From: a virus
Length of the DNA: 64,000 bases
Virus record (IMG/VR): IMGVR_UViG_3300006931_000002
Span: 1-64,000 of that record
Reading direction: 5' to 3' (one strand)
Shown: positions 31,135 through 38,546 of the stretch, in pieces
Layout of the letters: each line of letters begins with the position of its first letter
Position numbering within the stretch: position 1 is the first letter of the stretch
Translations under genes and position numbers: made by a program
The notes under the pieces: model-generated
What the model saw: the letters and a program-made list of their open reading frames with translations, nothing else
What the model was told of the DNA's origin: nothing
Databases searched by the model: none

Positions 31135-31527
31135 TCAGAACGCGGCGACTACTGCTTTGGCCGCGTCTTCAAGCGACGACCCGTCGTAGAGGAAACTCCC
31201 GTCCTCGCCTTGGACAACCCAGCGGCTATGGTCCGCGCTGACGATCACCCGGATCGTGTCGACCTCGAAGACGCCCATCCGGGGCTGGCCGATCAGATGG
31301 TCGTTGTCCGGGTTCCATCCGGCCGCGTGCAGCGCTGCGACGAGCTGGGCGTGGAGGGCGAGGTCAGCGGTCCGCCAGGCGTCGGCGACGGCGAGCCGGC
31401 GGAGGTGGAACGGGATAGTTGACCCGCAGTCTGGGTGGCTGCACTCCCACTTCACCATCGACGGCAGCGAGCCAGACTTCTTCACAGTCCAGCCGGGCGG
31501 AGGGTTACGGCGAGGGTCGGCGGCCAC
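31135..31527 (-). CDS. Zinc-ribbon hypothetical protein
   Basis: 130 residues from GTG 31527 (GAAGGAG site, six bases upstream). WECSHPDCGSTIPFHLRR is a C-x4-C site with following His. The C-terminal part is beta-rich (DTIRVIVSADHSRWVVQGED). Two bases follow the DUF3560 stop. Function unknown. Confidence 0.65.
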   Translation of the reverse strand: MAADPRRNPPPGWTVKKSGSLPSMVKWECSHPDCGSTIPFHLRRLAVADAWRTADLALHAQLVAALHAAGWNPDNDHLIGQPRMGVFEVDTIRVIVSADHSRWVVQGEDGSFLYDGSSLEDAAKAVVAAF

Positions 31528-31529
31528 GT

Positions 31530-32783
31530 CTACTCCTTCGTCTCGGTGGTGGCGGGCTGGTCGGGGGTAGCTGGGCCGCGCAGTACGTAGGAGATCAGGC
31601 CGTGGTCGATCACCCACCGGTCTCCGTGGTCGATGAGCCGGGCGTCGCGGTCACGGTCGTACAGGGCCCATGCTTCGGCCGGGTCGCAGGGTTTCGGCTC
31701 TTGCCGCAGGTGGTGGTGCTGTTCGCAGGTGGCGGTGGCGGCGCGGAGTTCGGCGGCTCGTTTGGTGCCCCGGCGGATTGCCTTCGGCCCAGTGGTGGCA
31801 ACCTTCCGTCCGCCGGAGGGACGGAGGATGGCTGTGGTTTCGTCTGGGGCGCGGCGGCCGGTCACCTCGCCATAGGGCAGGGTGCGGGTCGACCCGGGCA
31901 GGTTGCCGACGGCCATCTCGATGGCCTTGGCCATACCAGAATTGCGGATGTTGATCGGGCAGGGCACCGTCAGCGTCTTCGCGTTGACCCGGAGGACGGG
32001 CATCCAGCCAAGGCCGCCGCCCACCCAGTCGCCCGGGGTGAAATCGTCCGGTCCCCACACCTTCACGCCGCTGGCCTTGGCCGCTTCGATCTGGCCGCGC
32101 CAGTAGCCGATCTGGTCGTCGAGTTGTGCGGCCATGCCGGTCAGCCGGTCGTGGTAGTCGCCGCCTTCGCTGGCGCCGGCCAGACGGCGGCCGATGTCGC
32201 GGCGTTCCGCTTCGAGGCGTTCGACACGCCGAATCGTGGTGTGCAGGTTTTCGCGGTGCGACTGGGTAGCTTCTGCGGCGTGGGCCCGGTTCTGCCAATG
32301 CTCGGCTTTGCGCACTTCGGTGGCCGACCGGTCGAGGGCGGCGCTGAGGCGTTCCCGGTCGCGTCGGGCGCGCCGCTCCGAATGGTGTCCGACGAGGATG
32401 GGCTGCCCGAACGGGATGCCGTCGCTGATGAGCTGGGCCCGGTTGTAGGCCGCATCGGCACGGGTCGCAGCGTTGGTGGCGTAACCCTCGTACCGGTCGG
32501 CCCGGTCGGCGGCGCGTTCGGCGCGTTCGGCCTCGACGGTGGCGGTGTCGCGGGGCGTGTCGTCGATGATGACTGTGACGTCGAAACCGGCGGCGCGTAG
32601 CGCGTCGGCGGCCTGGTTGATGATGTGCCGGTCGGCCATCCGGTCGCGTGAGCCGCGGATACGCCACGCGCCGTAGCGCCAGGTGAACCGGTGGGCTTTG
32701 AGAATGTCACCCGATCCGTCGCCCTTGCGGGTGCCGGCTACTTCCGTGCCGTCGGCATGCGTGTGGGTGATCGTGAGCGTCAT
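31530..32783 (-). CDS. DUF3560-family protein
   Basis: 417 residues from ATG 32783, chosen because the family begins at this methionine (MTLTITHTHADGTEVAGTRK). The N-terminal domain (GDILKAHRFTWRYGAWRIRG, HIINQAADALRAAGFDVTVI) is followed by a long coiled coil (ADRADRYEGYATNAATRADA) with the family signature ILVGHHSERRARRDRERL. The C-terminal part has PGDWVGGGLGWMPVLRVN. DUF3560 proteins are common on actinobacterial plasmids and phages; their activity is not established. The interrupted gene at 36495-38522 starts with the same MTFTITHA-type residues. Confidence 0.8.
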   Translation of the reverse strand: MTLTITHTHADGTEVAGTRKGDGSGDILKAHRFTWRYGAWRIRGSRDRMADRHIINQAADALRAAGFDVTVIIDDTPRDTATVEAERAERAADRADRYEGYATNAATRADAAYNRAQLISDGIPFGQPILVGHHSERRARRDRERLSAALDRSATEVRKAEHWQNRAHAAEATQSHRENLHTTIRRVERLEAERRDIGRRLAGASEGGDYHDRLTGMAAQLDDQIGYWRGQIEAAKASGVKVWGPDDFTPGDWVGGGLGWMPVLRVNAKTLTVPCPINIRNSGMAKAIEMAVGNLPGSTRTLPYGEVTGRRAPDETTAILRPSGGRKVATTGPKAIRRGTKRAAELRAATATCEQHHHLRQEPKPCDPAEAWALYDRDRDARLIDHGDRWVIDHGLISYVLRGPATPDQPATTETKE

Positions 32784-32835
32784 GGCGCTCCTTTCGGGTG
32801 GTGCTGGCCCGGGTCGGGGGGCCGGCGACGGAGAG

Positions 32836-33099
32836 TCAGATCGGGCGGCGGATACGCGCGTCATAGCCGTGCCACCAGACCTCGCGGGCGGGCAACGAGG
32901 TGACGTGCGAGACGAGTCGCATGAGCGGGGCGCCACCGTGGAGCCGAGTCCCGGTTGGCTCTGACGCGACCGTGGCGACGGTGACGCCGTTGCGGGTGCG
33001 CTCGGCGTCACGGCCGGCGGTGAACCGCTGGCCGTCCGGGGTGAGGGAGAAGACCGTGCCGCACACGATTTCGCGGGCCGGCATCTTGCTGTGGGTCAT
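32836..33099 (-). CDS. Small basic hypothetical protein
   Basis: 87 residues, beta-rich (REIVCGTVFSLTPDGQRFTA) with many Arg. No recognised family. Lies between the DUF3560 and SWIM/DUF6011 genes. Confidence 0.6.
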   Translation of the reverse strand: MTHSKMPAREIVCGTVFSLTPDGQRFTAGRDAERTRNGVTVATVASEPTGTRLHGGAPLMRLVSHVTSLPAREVWWHGYDARIRRPI

Positions 33100-33123
33100 G
33101 ACGATTCCCTTCTGGTGGACTGG

Positions 33124-33624
33124 TCAGGCGGCGACAGCGAACACGCCCGGGAGGGCAATGGCGGTCCGGGTGGTCGACTCGACACCGGCAACCAAGGTCA
33201 CGGCCGCCGAGTGGAAGCACGGCTTCCCGGCGAGTCCGCGGGCGCAGTTGCAGGTGCGGGTGGTGGTCCGGTAGGTGTCGCCGCGGTGGCCGACGGTCAG
33301 GAACACCTGTCCGCGCAGGTGGATGACGCCGCCGTCCTCGACCAGCTCGACCGCGTCGTCGATCTGGCGGTCGGTGTAGTCGGCGGTCAGTGCGGCGAGC
33401 CGGGCGCGGCGGTGGGCCTTGCGCCAGCAGCCAGCGCCGTAGCCGCGGGCGATCGCCTTCGCGGAACGGACGGGCCGGTCGCAGCCGATGCAGCGGACGA
33501 CTGGGGCGGGCTCGACGGGGGCGGGGATTCCGGCCGCGGCCTGGAAGTCAGCCCACATGCGGTCGCCGTCCTCGACTTCGTTGCCGAAGATCGCGAACGG
33601 GTCGTAGTCGGTTGTCGTGGTCAT
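33124..33624 (-). CDS. DUF6011 + SWIM zinc-finger protein
   Basis: 166 residues from ATG 33624. The first metal site is VRCIGCDRPVRSAKAIARGY followed by GAGCWRK (C-x2-C...C), the DUF6011 pattern. The second is TCNCARGLAGKPCFHSAA (C-x-C...C-x-H), a SWIM finger. Both families bind nucleic acid or protein partners; SWIM domains often accompany helicases or recombination factors. A promoter with a palindrome in its spacer lies upstream (33658-33686). Confidence 0.75.
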   Translation of the reverse strand: MTTTTDYDPFAIFGNEVEDGDRMWADFQAAAGIPAPVEPAPVVRCIGCDRPVRSAKAIARGYGAGCWRKAHRRARLAALTADYTDRQIDDAVELVEDGGVIHLRGQVFLTVGHRGDTYRTTTRTCNCARGLAGKPCFHSAAVTLVAGVESTTRTAIALPGVFAVAA

Positions 33625-33657
33625 TCTGGTTGCCCCCTCGCCTTGCCCCATGTCCAT

Positions 33658-33686
33658 ACTGTACCCACACTGTGGGAACAGAGCAA
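33658..33686 (-). promoter_or_regulatory. Promoter with spacer palindrome
   Basis: Minus-strand -35 TTGCTC (33686-33681) and -10 TACAGT (33663-33658) are spaced by 17 bp and drive the DUF6011/SWIM gene. The perfect palindrome CCCACACTGTGGG fills 33664-33676 inside the spacer, a likely operator. The divergent RHH gene starts at 33739. Confidence 0.6.
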
Positions 33687-33738
33687 GGGGTGGACGCGGA
33701 CGGGTGGCTAGCGGGGACCTGTAGGTACAGTGGGGCCC

Positions 33739-33915
33739 ATGGCAGAGACCCCGCTTCGCCGGTTCCGCGCCGACGACGAGCTGTGGAACGCATTCAAGGC
33801 CGCCGTAGAGCACAGCCCAGACCCAGAGGCCAACACCAACGCCGTCATCCGGCAGATGCTCCGCTGGTACGTCCGCCAACCAGGCGCGAAGCTCCCCGAA
33901 CGCCCACCGGCATGA
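33739..33915 (+). CDS. RHH-like small DNA-binding protein
   Basis: 58 residues from ATG 33739. LRRFRADDELWNAFKAAVEH followed by NTNAVIRQMLRWYVRQPG is a strand-helix-helix pattern of the ribbon-helix-helix class. TACAGT at 33726-33731 stands seven bases before ATG, suggesting a leaderless transcript. Divergent from the SWIM gene; it may bind the palindrome at 33664-33676. Confidence 0.7.
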   Translation: MAETPLRRFRADDELWNAFKAAVEHSPDPEANTNAVIRQMLRWYVRQPGAKLPERPPA

Positions 33916-33924
33916 CCTTCGCCG

Positions 33925-34278
33925 TCACAGGGCATTCGCTCTCGCTGCGAGCACATCCCCGTGGCAGGCAAGCGGCGCGCAGTAACAGCCGAGTGCCTTG
34001 CCGCGTAGTTCGGGGAGAGCTGCCAGCAGGTTGGGACGGCTGTCGAGGTACCGCTCGAAGGCGGCGATGACCTGGGCCCGGTCGAACTCGTCGGCGCTCG
34101 GGGGAAGCGGGAACGGGTTGCCCCACGGTCCTGGGCGGGAGACGCGGACGAGTAGACCGCGGCGCTTCAAGTCCCGCAGGAACGGGGTGTAGGGCTTACG
34201 GAACGGGGGCAGGCGGACGACGACGGCAAGGCCGGAGTCGAGCTGGGCCAGGATCTCCGCCTCGTTCAACGACTCCAT
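33925..34278 (-). CDS. DUF4326-family protein
   Basis: 117 residues from ATG 34278; an alternative start at 34341 is possible. Family landmarks are VRVSRPGPWGNPFPL, VIAAFERYLDSRP and the C-terminal LRGKALGCYCAPLACHGDVL with three cysteines and a histidine. DUF4326 is frequent in phages; its biochemical activity is not known. Overlaps the upstream gene by a few codons. Confidence 0.8.
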   Translation of the reverse strand: MESLNEAEILAQLDSGLAVVVRLPPFRKPYTPFLRDLKRRGLLVRVSRPGPWGNPFPLPPSADEFDRAQVIAAFERYLDSRPNLLAALPELRGKALGCYCAPLACHGDVLAARANAL

Positions 34279-34490
34279 GACGAACCCCTTCGGTGCCCGA
34301 CGTGGAACGCCGAGCACCTGTCGCAGCGGTACGCGGACCATAGGCCCGCCGCGGCACCCATCCGTCGATGCCAGCGGACCACTGCCAGCGCCTCAGCCTT
34401 CGTCTGCTTCTTCTTCCGCTCGCACTTCTGCTTGGCGGTGTGCTTCTCCCGGGGCATCTTGTGCTGACGGGAGCGAGTACGACGGCTCAT
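34266..34490 (-). CDS. Basic protein with C-terminal zinc site
   Basis: 74 residues from ATG 34490. A highly basic N-terminal half (SRQHKMPREKHTAKQKCERK) and YRCDRCSAFHVGHRRG, a C-x2-C...H site typical of a small phage/plasmid family. Likely nucleic-acid binding. Start overlaps the stop of the next gene (TGATG). Confidence 0.7.
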   Translation of the reverse strand: MSRRTRSRQHKMPREKHTAKQKCERKKKQTKAEALAVVRWHRRMGAAAGLWSAYRCDRCSAFHVGHRRGSSWSR

Positions 34491-34807
34491 CAGTCGTCGT
34501 CGTGTTCGTTGGCCGGGTGGTCGCAGCCCGCACAGTCGTCGCCGCGCTGCCCGCCTTCGGGGATCTCGTAGTCCGAGTATCGGGAGCAGCAGCCGCACAG
34601 TTTGACCCCGTGGTCGGCGAACGCGGCGACGATCGCCGGGTCGTCTTTGAACCGGTCGAGTGAGTCCCGGGCCGTGTCCCAGTCTTCTTCCAACAGGCGG
34701 CCGACCAGACCGCCGAGCACCGTTTCCTTCATCTCGTCCGGCGCGCCGCAGTCGATCAAGGCCTGTGCGATCGGGTCGAAGATGTCGCCGGCAGAGGCCC
34801 AGCCCAT
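34490..34807 (-). CDS. Cys-rich acidic protein, copy 1 of a duplicated pair
   Basis: 105 residues from ATG 34807 (MGWASAGDIFDPIAQALIDC). Helical N-terminal half, DWDT turn, then CGCCSRYSDYEIPEGGQRGD and CAGCDHPANEH, forming a possible zinc site. It aligns along its length with 35217-35522; the intervening gene 34807-35217 is unrelated. Function unknown. Confidence 0.7.
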   Translation of the reverse strand: MGWASAGDIFDPIAQALIDCGAPDEMKETVLGGLVGRLLEEDWDTARDSLDRFKDDPAIVAAFADHGVKLCGCCSRYSDYEIPEGGQRGDDCAGCDHPANEHDDD

Positions 34808-35217
34808 CAGACAGCCTCTCCGCCGAAGTCGCCATGCGCCCAGTCCCACAGACACTCCGGAGCAGTATCACCGGATTCGATGCACTCCCACAGATCCACG
34901 GCGATCTCCTGGAGCTTTTGCGGCGCCACGACCTTGGCCAGTTCGAGCAGCAGGAAGATCGTGGAGAACTCGCCGATGAAGCCGACCACGCGGGAGTGGT
35001 AGAGCGGCCAGCGGGGATCGTCCTTGTCCGGCTCACCCTTGAGAAGGTCGTCGATCAGTTCCTGGCTTCGACCGACCCGTTCGCTGCCAGTTTTCGCCAG
35101 CCGGGCGATGAGACGGTCCGCAGTGACGTGCTCCCTGTAGTGGGGCCAGTCGCCGGGCTCGTAGGGCGGGGGTGCCCACGGCATCCCTGGCAGGGCTTCC
35201 TGGTCGAGGGTCGTCAT
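34807..35217 (-). CDS. Hypothetical phage protein
   Basis: 136 residues from ATG 35217 (MTTLDQEALPGMPWAPPPYE). Helical; VVGFIGEFSTIFLLLELAKV is hydrophobic but reads as a buried helix. GDWPHYREHVTADRLIARLA recalls small phage proteins of unknown role. Lies between the two duplicated Cys-rich genes with one-base overlaps. Confidence 0.65.
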   Translation of the reverse strand: MTTLDQEALPGMPWAPPPYEPGDWPHYREHVTADRLIARLAKTGSERVGRSQELIDDLLKGEPDKDDPRWPLYHSRVVGFIGEFSTIFLLLELAKVVAPQKLQEIAVDLWECIESGDTAPECLWDWAHGDFGGEAV

Positions 35218-35522
35218 CAGGAGTCGCTCCCGTCGTGGTTCGCAAGCGTGTGCCCGCAGTTCTCGCACCCACCCGCGTCGTCCTCGGGCTGCTCATAGTC
35301 GTTCCAGATGTGGCAGCACCTACAGGCGGCCCTGAACGCGGCCACAACGGCCGGGTGGTCCTTGTACTTCTCCTCGGACTCGTCTTCCGTATCCCAGTCG
35401 CCGTCCATCAACGCTCGGATTAGAACCGTCAGGACCGGCGTGACGATCTCAGCGGGCGCGCCCAGATTGATGAAGGCGTCCGCCACCGGGTCGAAGTACT
35501 CGTTGGCAGAGTTCCAGCCCAT
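35217..35522 (-). CDS. Cys-rich acidic protein, copy 2 of a duplicated pair
   Basis: 101 residues (MGWNSANEYFDPVADAFINL). Shares with 34490-34807 the MGW start, FDP, GAP(A/D)E, DWDT, (Y/F)KD-PA-VVAAF, CC..-DYE-PE and final C-x2-C-x-H segments. The duplication seems old because many positions differ. Function unknown. Confidence 0.7.
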   Translation of the reverse strand: MGWNSANEYFDPVADAFINLGAPAEIVTPVLTVLIRALMDGDWDTEDESEEKYKDHPAVVAAFRAACRCCHIWNDYEQPEDDAGGCENCGHTLANHDGSDS

Positions 35523-35875
35523 CAGTCGCCATCCTCCGTGATCAGGACCAGGTGGGTGCCGTCGGGAACCTCAACGACCAGTTCAGCGCTGTAACTTGTC
35601 GCGGCACACTGGCGGATACTCACAGCCCAGCCCGGCCACGGGAACGTCTCGTCCGCGCCGAGGGGAACGTCGTAGAGGGGGCGCCAGGCCGGTGATGCGC
35701 CGACCGCCCAGGCGCCGTCATGCGTAGCCCAGACCCTGAGTCTTGCGCCGTCGGGTGCGTGGAGTTCGGCCGTCCACGGGCTGTTGCCGTAGTGGTCGTG
35801 TTCGTCTTCGACGCCGCCGAGATTGGTTTCGATCAGGTCGTCGGAGGCGCCTGACAGGGTGAAGGTGATGGGCAT
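35522..35875 (-). CDS. Beta-rich hypothetical protein
   Basis: 117 residues with alternating strands (PITFTLSGASDDLIETNLGG, ARLRVWATHDGAWAVGASPA, YSAELVVEVPDGTHLVLITE). Stop meets the start of 35217-35522. No recognised family. Confidence 0.65.
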   Translation of the reverse strand: MPITFTLSGASDDLIETNLGGVEDEHDHYGNSPWTAELHAPDGARLRVWATHDGAWAVGASPAWRPLYDVPLGADETFPWPGWAVSIRQCAATSYSAELVVEVPDGTHLVLITEDGD

Positions 35876-35903
35876 CAGACACCGGCCTTACGGATCTCGT
35901 GAC

Positions 35904-36260
35904 TCATCGGGTGACCTTCTCGATTCGCCGGGGCAACTGGTTGCGTGAGAAGTAACGGCGGTAGAGCTTGTCCGCCGTCGCAACTACGGCGATGAACGGC
36001 GTGTCGGTTGTCGAGTCCGGGAGGAACCAGTACCGCTCGCCGCCGGGCTCGTCGGCGTCTCGATAGGCGGCGCCGATCTCGAAGATCGGGTCATCGTCTG
36101 GCGGTATCCAGGAGACCAGCATCGTCGGCACGGTGTAGGTGACGTGGTCGTCGCCGTCGAGGACCGTGACCACAAGGTTCGACGACCTTACGGTGCCGGA
36201 CACGCTGGCCTCGTAGATGGCGGCCCGGCCGCCGGGCTGGAGTTCACGGTGGTCAGACAT
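35904..36260 (-). CDS. Beta-rich hypothetical protein
   Basis: 118 residues from ATG 36260, with TTGAGG six bases upstream. Strands (SNLVVTVLDGDDHVTYTVPT) and a short basic C-terminus (RRYFSRNQLPRRIEKVTR). Similar general style to 35522-35875. Function unknown. Confidence 0.65.
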   Translation of the reverse strand: MSDHRELQPGGRAAIYEASVSGTVRSSNLVVTVLDGDDHVTYTVPTMLVSWIPPDDDPIFEIGAAYRDADEPGGERYWFLPDSTTDTPFIAVVATADKLYRRYFSRNQLPRRIEKVTR

Positions 36261-36498
36261 CGACATCCTCAAGGGCTGCGGTCGCAGGGACGATCTGGAC
36301 TCGAACTTCGCCGCCGGCAGCGATGTGCAGCGCGGTCCCCAGGTCGCGGTGAAGCCGCTCCGCCCGGCGCGGGTCGCAGAGTGCCATGAGCGTCAGCGCA
36401 TGCTCGATACCGACTGCATCACCCGCGCTGAGGGCCGCATGGAAGATGCGCTCCAGGGTGTCGGCGTCGGCCGCCCAGGCAGGAAGCGCGGTCGTCAC
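36253..36498 (-). CDS. Small helical hypothetical protein
   Basis: 81 residues from GTG 36498 (TTALPAWAADADTLERIFHA). Helical repeat-like core (ALTLMALCDPRRAERLHRDL). Its start overlaps the stop of the IS-interrupted gene (GTGA). Confidence 0.65.
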   Translation of the reverse strand: MTTALPAWAADADTLERIFHAALSAGDAVGIEHALTLMALCDPRRAERLHRDLGTALHIAAGGEVRVQIVPATAALEDVDV

Positions 36499-36710
36499 CG
36501 CTCTCCGACCTTCAGGGCGATGGCATCCGCAGCGTCCTCGAAGTCGTCTGCGGTCTCCGTCACGGTCTGCACCGTGACGTCGTCGACGCACGCCACCCGC
36601 AGCAGATTCTGAATGAACGCGATCAGGCCGAGTCGGCTGACCGTGTGGTCCTCCGGGCAGTCGTGCTGGATGTTCAAGCTGCCGACCATCATGCCGTCGT
36701 GGCGGACTTG

Positions 36711-36900
36711 ACATCCTCTCCGCCCTGAAGGGCGAAGATTCCCGCCTGCTACGCCGCTGTCGGCGTCAGCTTCGGGTGGGTTCCCGCTTCGCCGCGCTGT
36801 GCCGGCACGGATGCCGGTCTTACCTGCGCTCCACGGGCAGACACCGCCAGTCCGGCGGCCAAAGCGACGTTGACCGCCGCGTTCACATCCCGGTCGTGCA
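36711..36900 (-). ncRNA. Candidate guide (omega) RNA region of TnpB
   Basis: In this family the guide RNA overlaps the 3' end of tnpB and runs to the element end, with host flank as guide. Here it would end around 36711 and take its guide from the interrupted gene at 36710-36690 (minus strand). The hairpin CGCCCTGAAGGGCG (36721-36734) lies inside. Extent is inferred, not seen. Confidence 0.4.
36721..36734. repeat. IS end hairpin (tnpB side)
   Basis: CGCCC-TGAA-GGGCG, a perfect 5-bp stem 10 bases inside the element end. Such hairpins are the TnpA recognition structures. Confidence 0.75.
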
Positions 36901-37954
36901 CCGACCCGCAGGCCGCACACGTCCACTCGCGGACGGCCAGCGGTTTCGGACCGTCCTTCACCCCGCAGGCCGAACAGGTCTGCGAGGTCGGCTCGAACCG
37001 GCCGATCTTCACGAAACGGCGCCCATACAACGCCGCCTTGTACTCCAACATGGCGACGAACGCTGACCATCCGGCGTCGTGCACTGACTTGGCCAGCCGG
37101 GTACGCGCGAGCCCCTTCACCGCCAGATCCTCCACAGCGACCGCTTGGTTCTCGCGGATCAGCCTCGTGGACAACTGGTGATGAAACTCGCGCCGCGCGT
37201 CGGCGACCTTGGCGTGCGCACGGGCCACCTTCACCCGAGCCTTGGCCCGGTTCGCCGAGCCCTTCTGTTTGCGGGACAGGTCCCGCTGTGCCTTCTTGAG
37301 CTTCTTCTCCGCTCGGCGTAGGAACTTCGGCGACTCGACCTTCGTGCCGTCTGACAGGACCGCGAAGTGCGTCAGCCCCAGGTCGATACCCACCTCGGAT
37401 GCGGCCGCCGGCAACGCCTCCGGGTCGGTCTCCACGACGAAGCTCGCGAAGTACCGACCCGCACTGTCCTTGACCACCGTCACCGATGACGGGACCGACG
37501 GCAGGCGCCGCGACCAGCGCACCTCCACATAGCCGATCTTCGGCAGGCGCAGTTTTCCATCCCTGACCGACCATCCGGCGTTCGCCGTGAACCGGACCGC
37601 CTGTCGCGTGTCCCGCTTCGACTTGAACCGGGGAGCGCCCATCCGGGGCCGCTTCCCCTTCAGTCCGTCGAAGAAGTTCCGGTAGGCCACATCCAAATCC
37701 CGGAGCGACTGTTGCAGCACCACCGCTGACACGTCGCCGAGCCAGGCTCGCTCGGGCGTCTTCTTCGCCTCGGTGATGACCAGCTTCGACAGGTCGCCGG
37801 ACTTCGGAAACGGCAGCCCATCCGCGCGGGCGGTCTCGCGGACGCGAAGCGCGTCGTTGTAGACCACCCGCGCACACCCGAACGTCCGGGCCAACGCCTT
37901 CTGCTGGCCGACGGTCGGGTACAGGCGGAAGCTGTACCGAAGCTGCACGATCAC
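36749..37954 (-). CDS. tnpB: TnpB, RNA-guided nuclease of IS605 family
   Basis: 401 residues. N-terminal RNA-binding region (YSFRLYPTVGQQKALARTFG), then a RuvC-like core with all three acids: Asp in GIDLGLTHFAV (about 190), Glu in AVEDLAVKGL (about 273), Asp in HDRDVNAAVN (about 354). The zinc ribbon TCSACG ... WTCAACG lies between the last two. TnpB uses a guide RNA from the element end to cut the empty donor site and keep the element. The 3' end stops 38 bases before the element end, where the guide RNA should form. Probably active. Confidence 0.93.
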   Translation of the reverse strand: MIVQLRYSFRLYPTVGQQKALARTFGCARVVYNDALRVRETARADGLPFPKSGDLSKLVITEAKKTPERAWLGDVSAVVLQQSLRDLDVAYRNFFDGLKGKRPRMGAPRFKSKRDTRQAVRFTANAGWSVRDGKLRLPKIGYVEVRWSRRLPSVPSSVTVVKDSAGRYFASFVVETDPEALPAAASEVGIDLGLTHFAVLSDGTKVESPKFLRRAEKKLKKAQRDLSRKQKGSANRAKARVKVARAHAKVADARREFHHQLSTRLIRENQAVAVEDLAVKGLARTRLAKSVHDAGWSAFVAMLEYKAALYGRRFVKIGRFEPTSQTCSACGVKDGPKPLAVREWTCAACGSVHDRDVNAAVNVALAAGLAVSARGAQVRPASVPAQRGEAGTHPKLTPTAA

Positions 37955-37970
37955 AGTCTAGCATTGGCTT

Positions 37971-38387
37971 ATGGCCAAAGATCCCGACATTCGCACTGGC
38001 AGGCACTGCGTTTTCGCGCTGCACGCGCACTTGGTCTTCGTCACCAAGTACCGGCACCGCATCTTCGACGACCAGCACCTGACCCGCCTGGAAGAAATCA
38101 TGCAGGCGGTGTGCGCCGACTTCGAGGCCGAGTTGATCGAGTTCAACGGCGAACGCGACCACGTCCATCTGCTGGTCAACTTCCCGCCAAAGGTCGCACT
38201 GTCCCGACTGGTCAACAGCCTGAAAGGCGTCTCCTCCCGACGGCTGCGCCAGGAGTACCCCGAGCTGGTCCGGCACTACTGGCGCACCCAGCGACTCTGG
38301 GCCGGGTCCTACTTCGCGGGCTCTGTTGGTGGCGCCCCGCTTGACGTCCTCCGCCGGTACATCGAGGAGCAGACCCGTCCGGTCTAG
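37971..38387 (+). CDS. tnpA: TnpA, Y1 transposase of IS200/IS605 family
   Basis: 138 residues, standard family length. HUH metal site H64-x-H66 in DHVHLLVNFPP and nucleophile Tyr130 in VLRRYIEEQ. HLVFVTKYRHRIFDD is the usual opening motif. It cuts and joins single-stranded DNA at the end hairpins. The start lies 16 bases from the divergent tnpB start, so both share one promoter region. Looks complete. Confidence 0.95.
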   Translation: MAKDPDIRTGRHCVFALHAHLVFVTKYRHRIFDDQHLTRLEEIMQAVCADFEAELIEFNGERDHVHLLVNFPPKVALSRLVNSLKGVSSRRLRQEYPELVRHYWRTQRLWAGSYFAGSVGGAPLDVLRRYIEEQTRPV

Positions 38388-38430
38388 AGCACGCTCGGGC
38401 CTGGCGGCCCTCCCGCGCGGGCCTTCACCC

Positions 38431-38446
38431 CCGGCCTGAAGGCCGG
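38431..38446. repeat. IS end hairpin (tnpA side)
   Basis: CCGGCC-TGAA-GGCCGG, a perfect 6-bp stem with the same TGAA loop as the hairpin at the other end. Confidence 0.75.
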
Positions 38447-38546
38447 AGCACTGGCCCGCACCTTGGTAGACGTTCTCGATGTCGCCGTCGGCGTTGGTCG
38501 CATGGGTAATCGTGAAGGTCATCTCTCTCCTTGATCGGGGGGGCCG

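Larger units (their letters stand above)
36711..38465. mobile_element. IS200/IS605-family insertion sequence
   Basis: About 1.75 kb with divergent tnpB (-) and tnpA (+) and a small hairpin near each end. CTTG occurs on both sides (36707-36710 and 38462-38465). Because the host gene is restored by deleting one copy, the exact ends are ambiguous by four bases. The family inserts by single-strand transposition beside a short target without true target duplication. Both encoded proteins look intact. Confidence 0.9.
36495..38522 (-). pseudogene. Small gene interrupted by the IS200/IS605 element
   Basis: Residues 1-19 (MTFTITHATNADGDIENVY) are coded by 38522-38466 and the remaining 71 (QVRHDGMMVGSLNIQHDCPE ... 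ALKVGER) by 36710-36495. Joining the two sides across the element restores a clean 90-residue frame, so the element landed inside a working gene. The start has a good AAGGAGA site. The start resembles that of DUF3560 proteins, but the protein is much shorter. The disrupted frame happens to stay open through the element (see findings). Function unknown. Confidence 0.8.

Noticed and set aside
31419-32600. Plus-strand frame of 393 codons opposite the DUF3560 gene
   Set aside because: Gly/Val/Ala-rich shadow, while the minus frame has the family signature and a good start.
35876-35903. Ten-codon frame (MSHEIRKAGV) between two minus genes
   Set aside because: Too short and no ribosome site; probably spacer.
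36290-36310. A tRNA T-arm-like string near 36.3 kb (GGACTCGAACTT)
   Set aside because: No matching acceptor stem or anticodon arm; it lies inside a coding frame.
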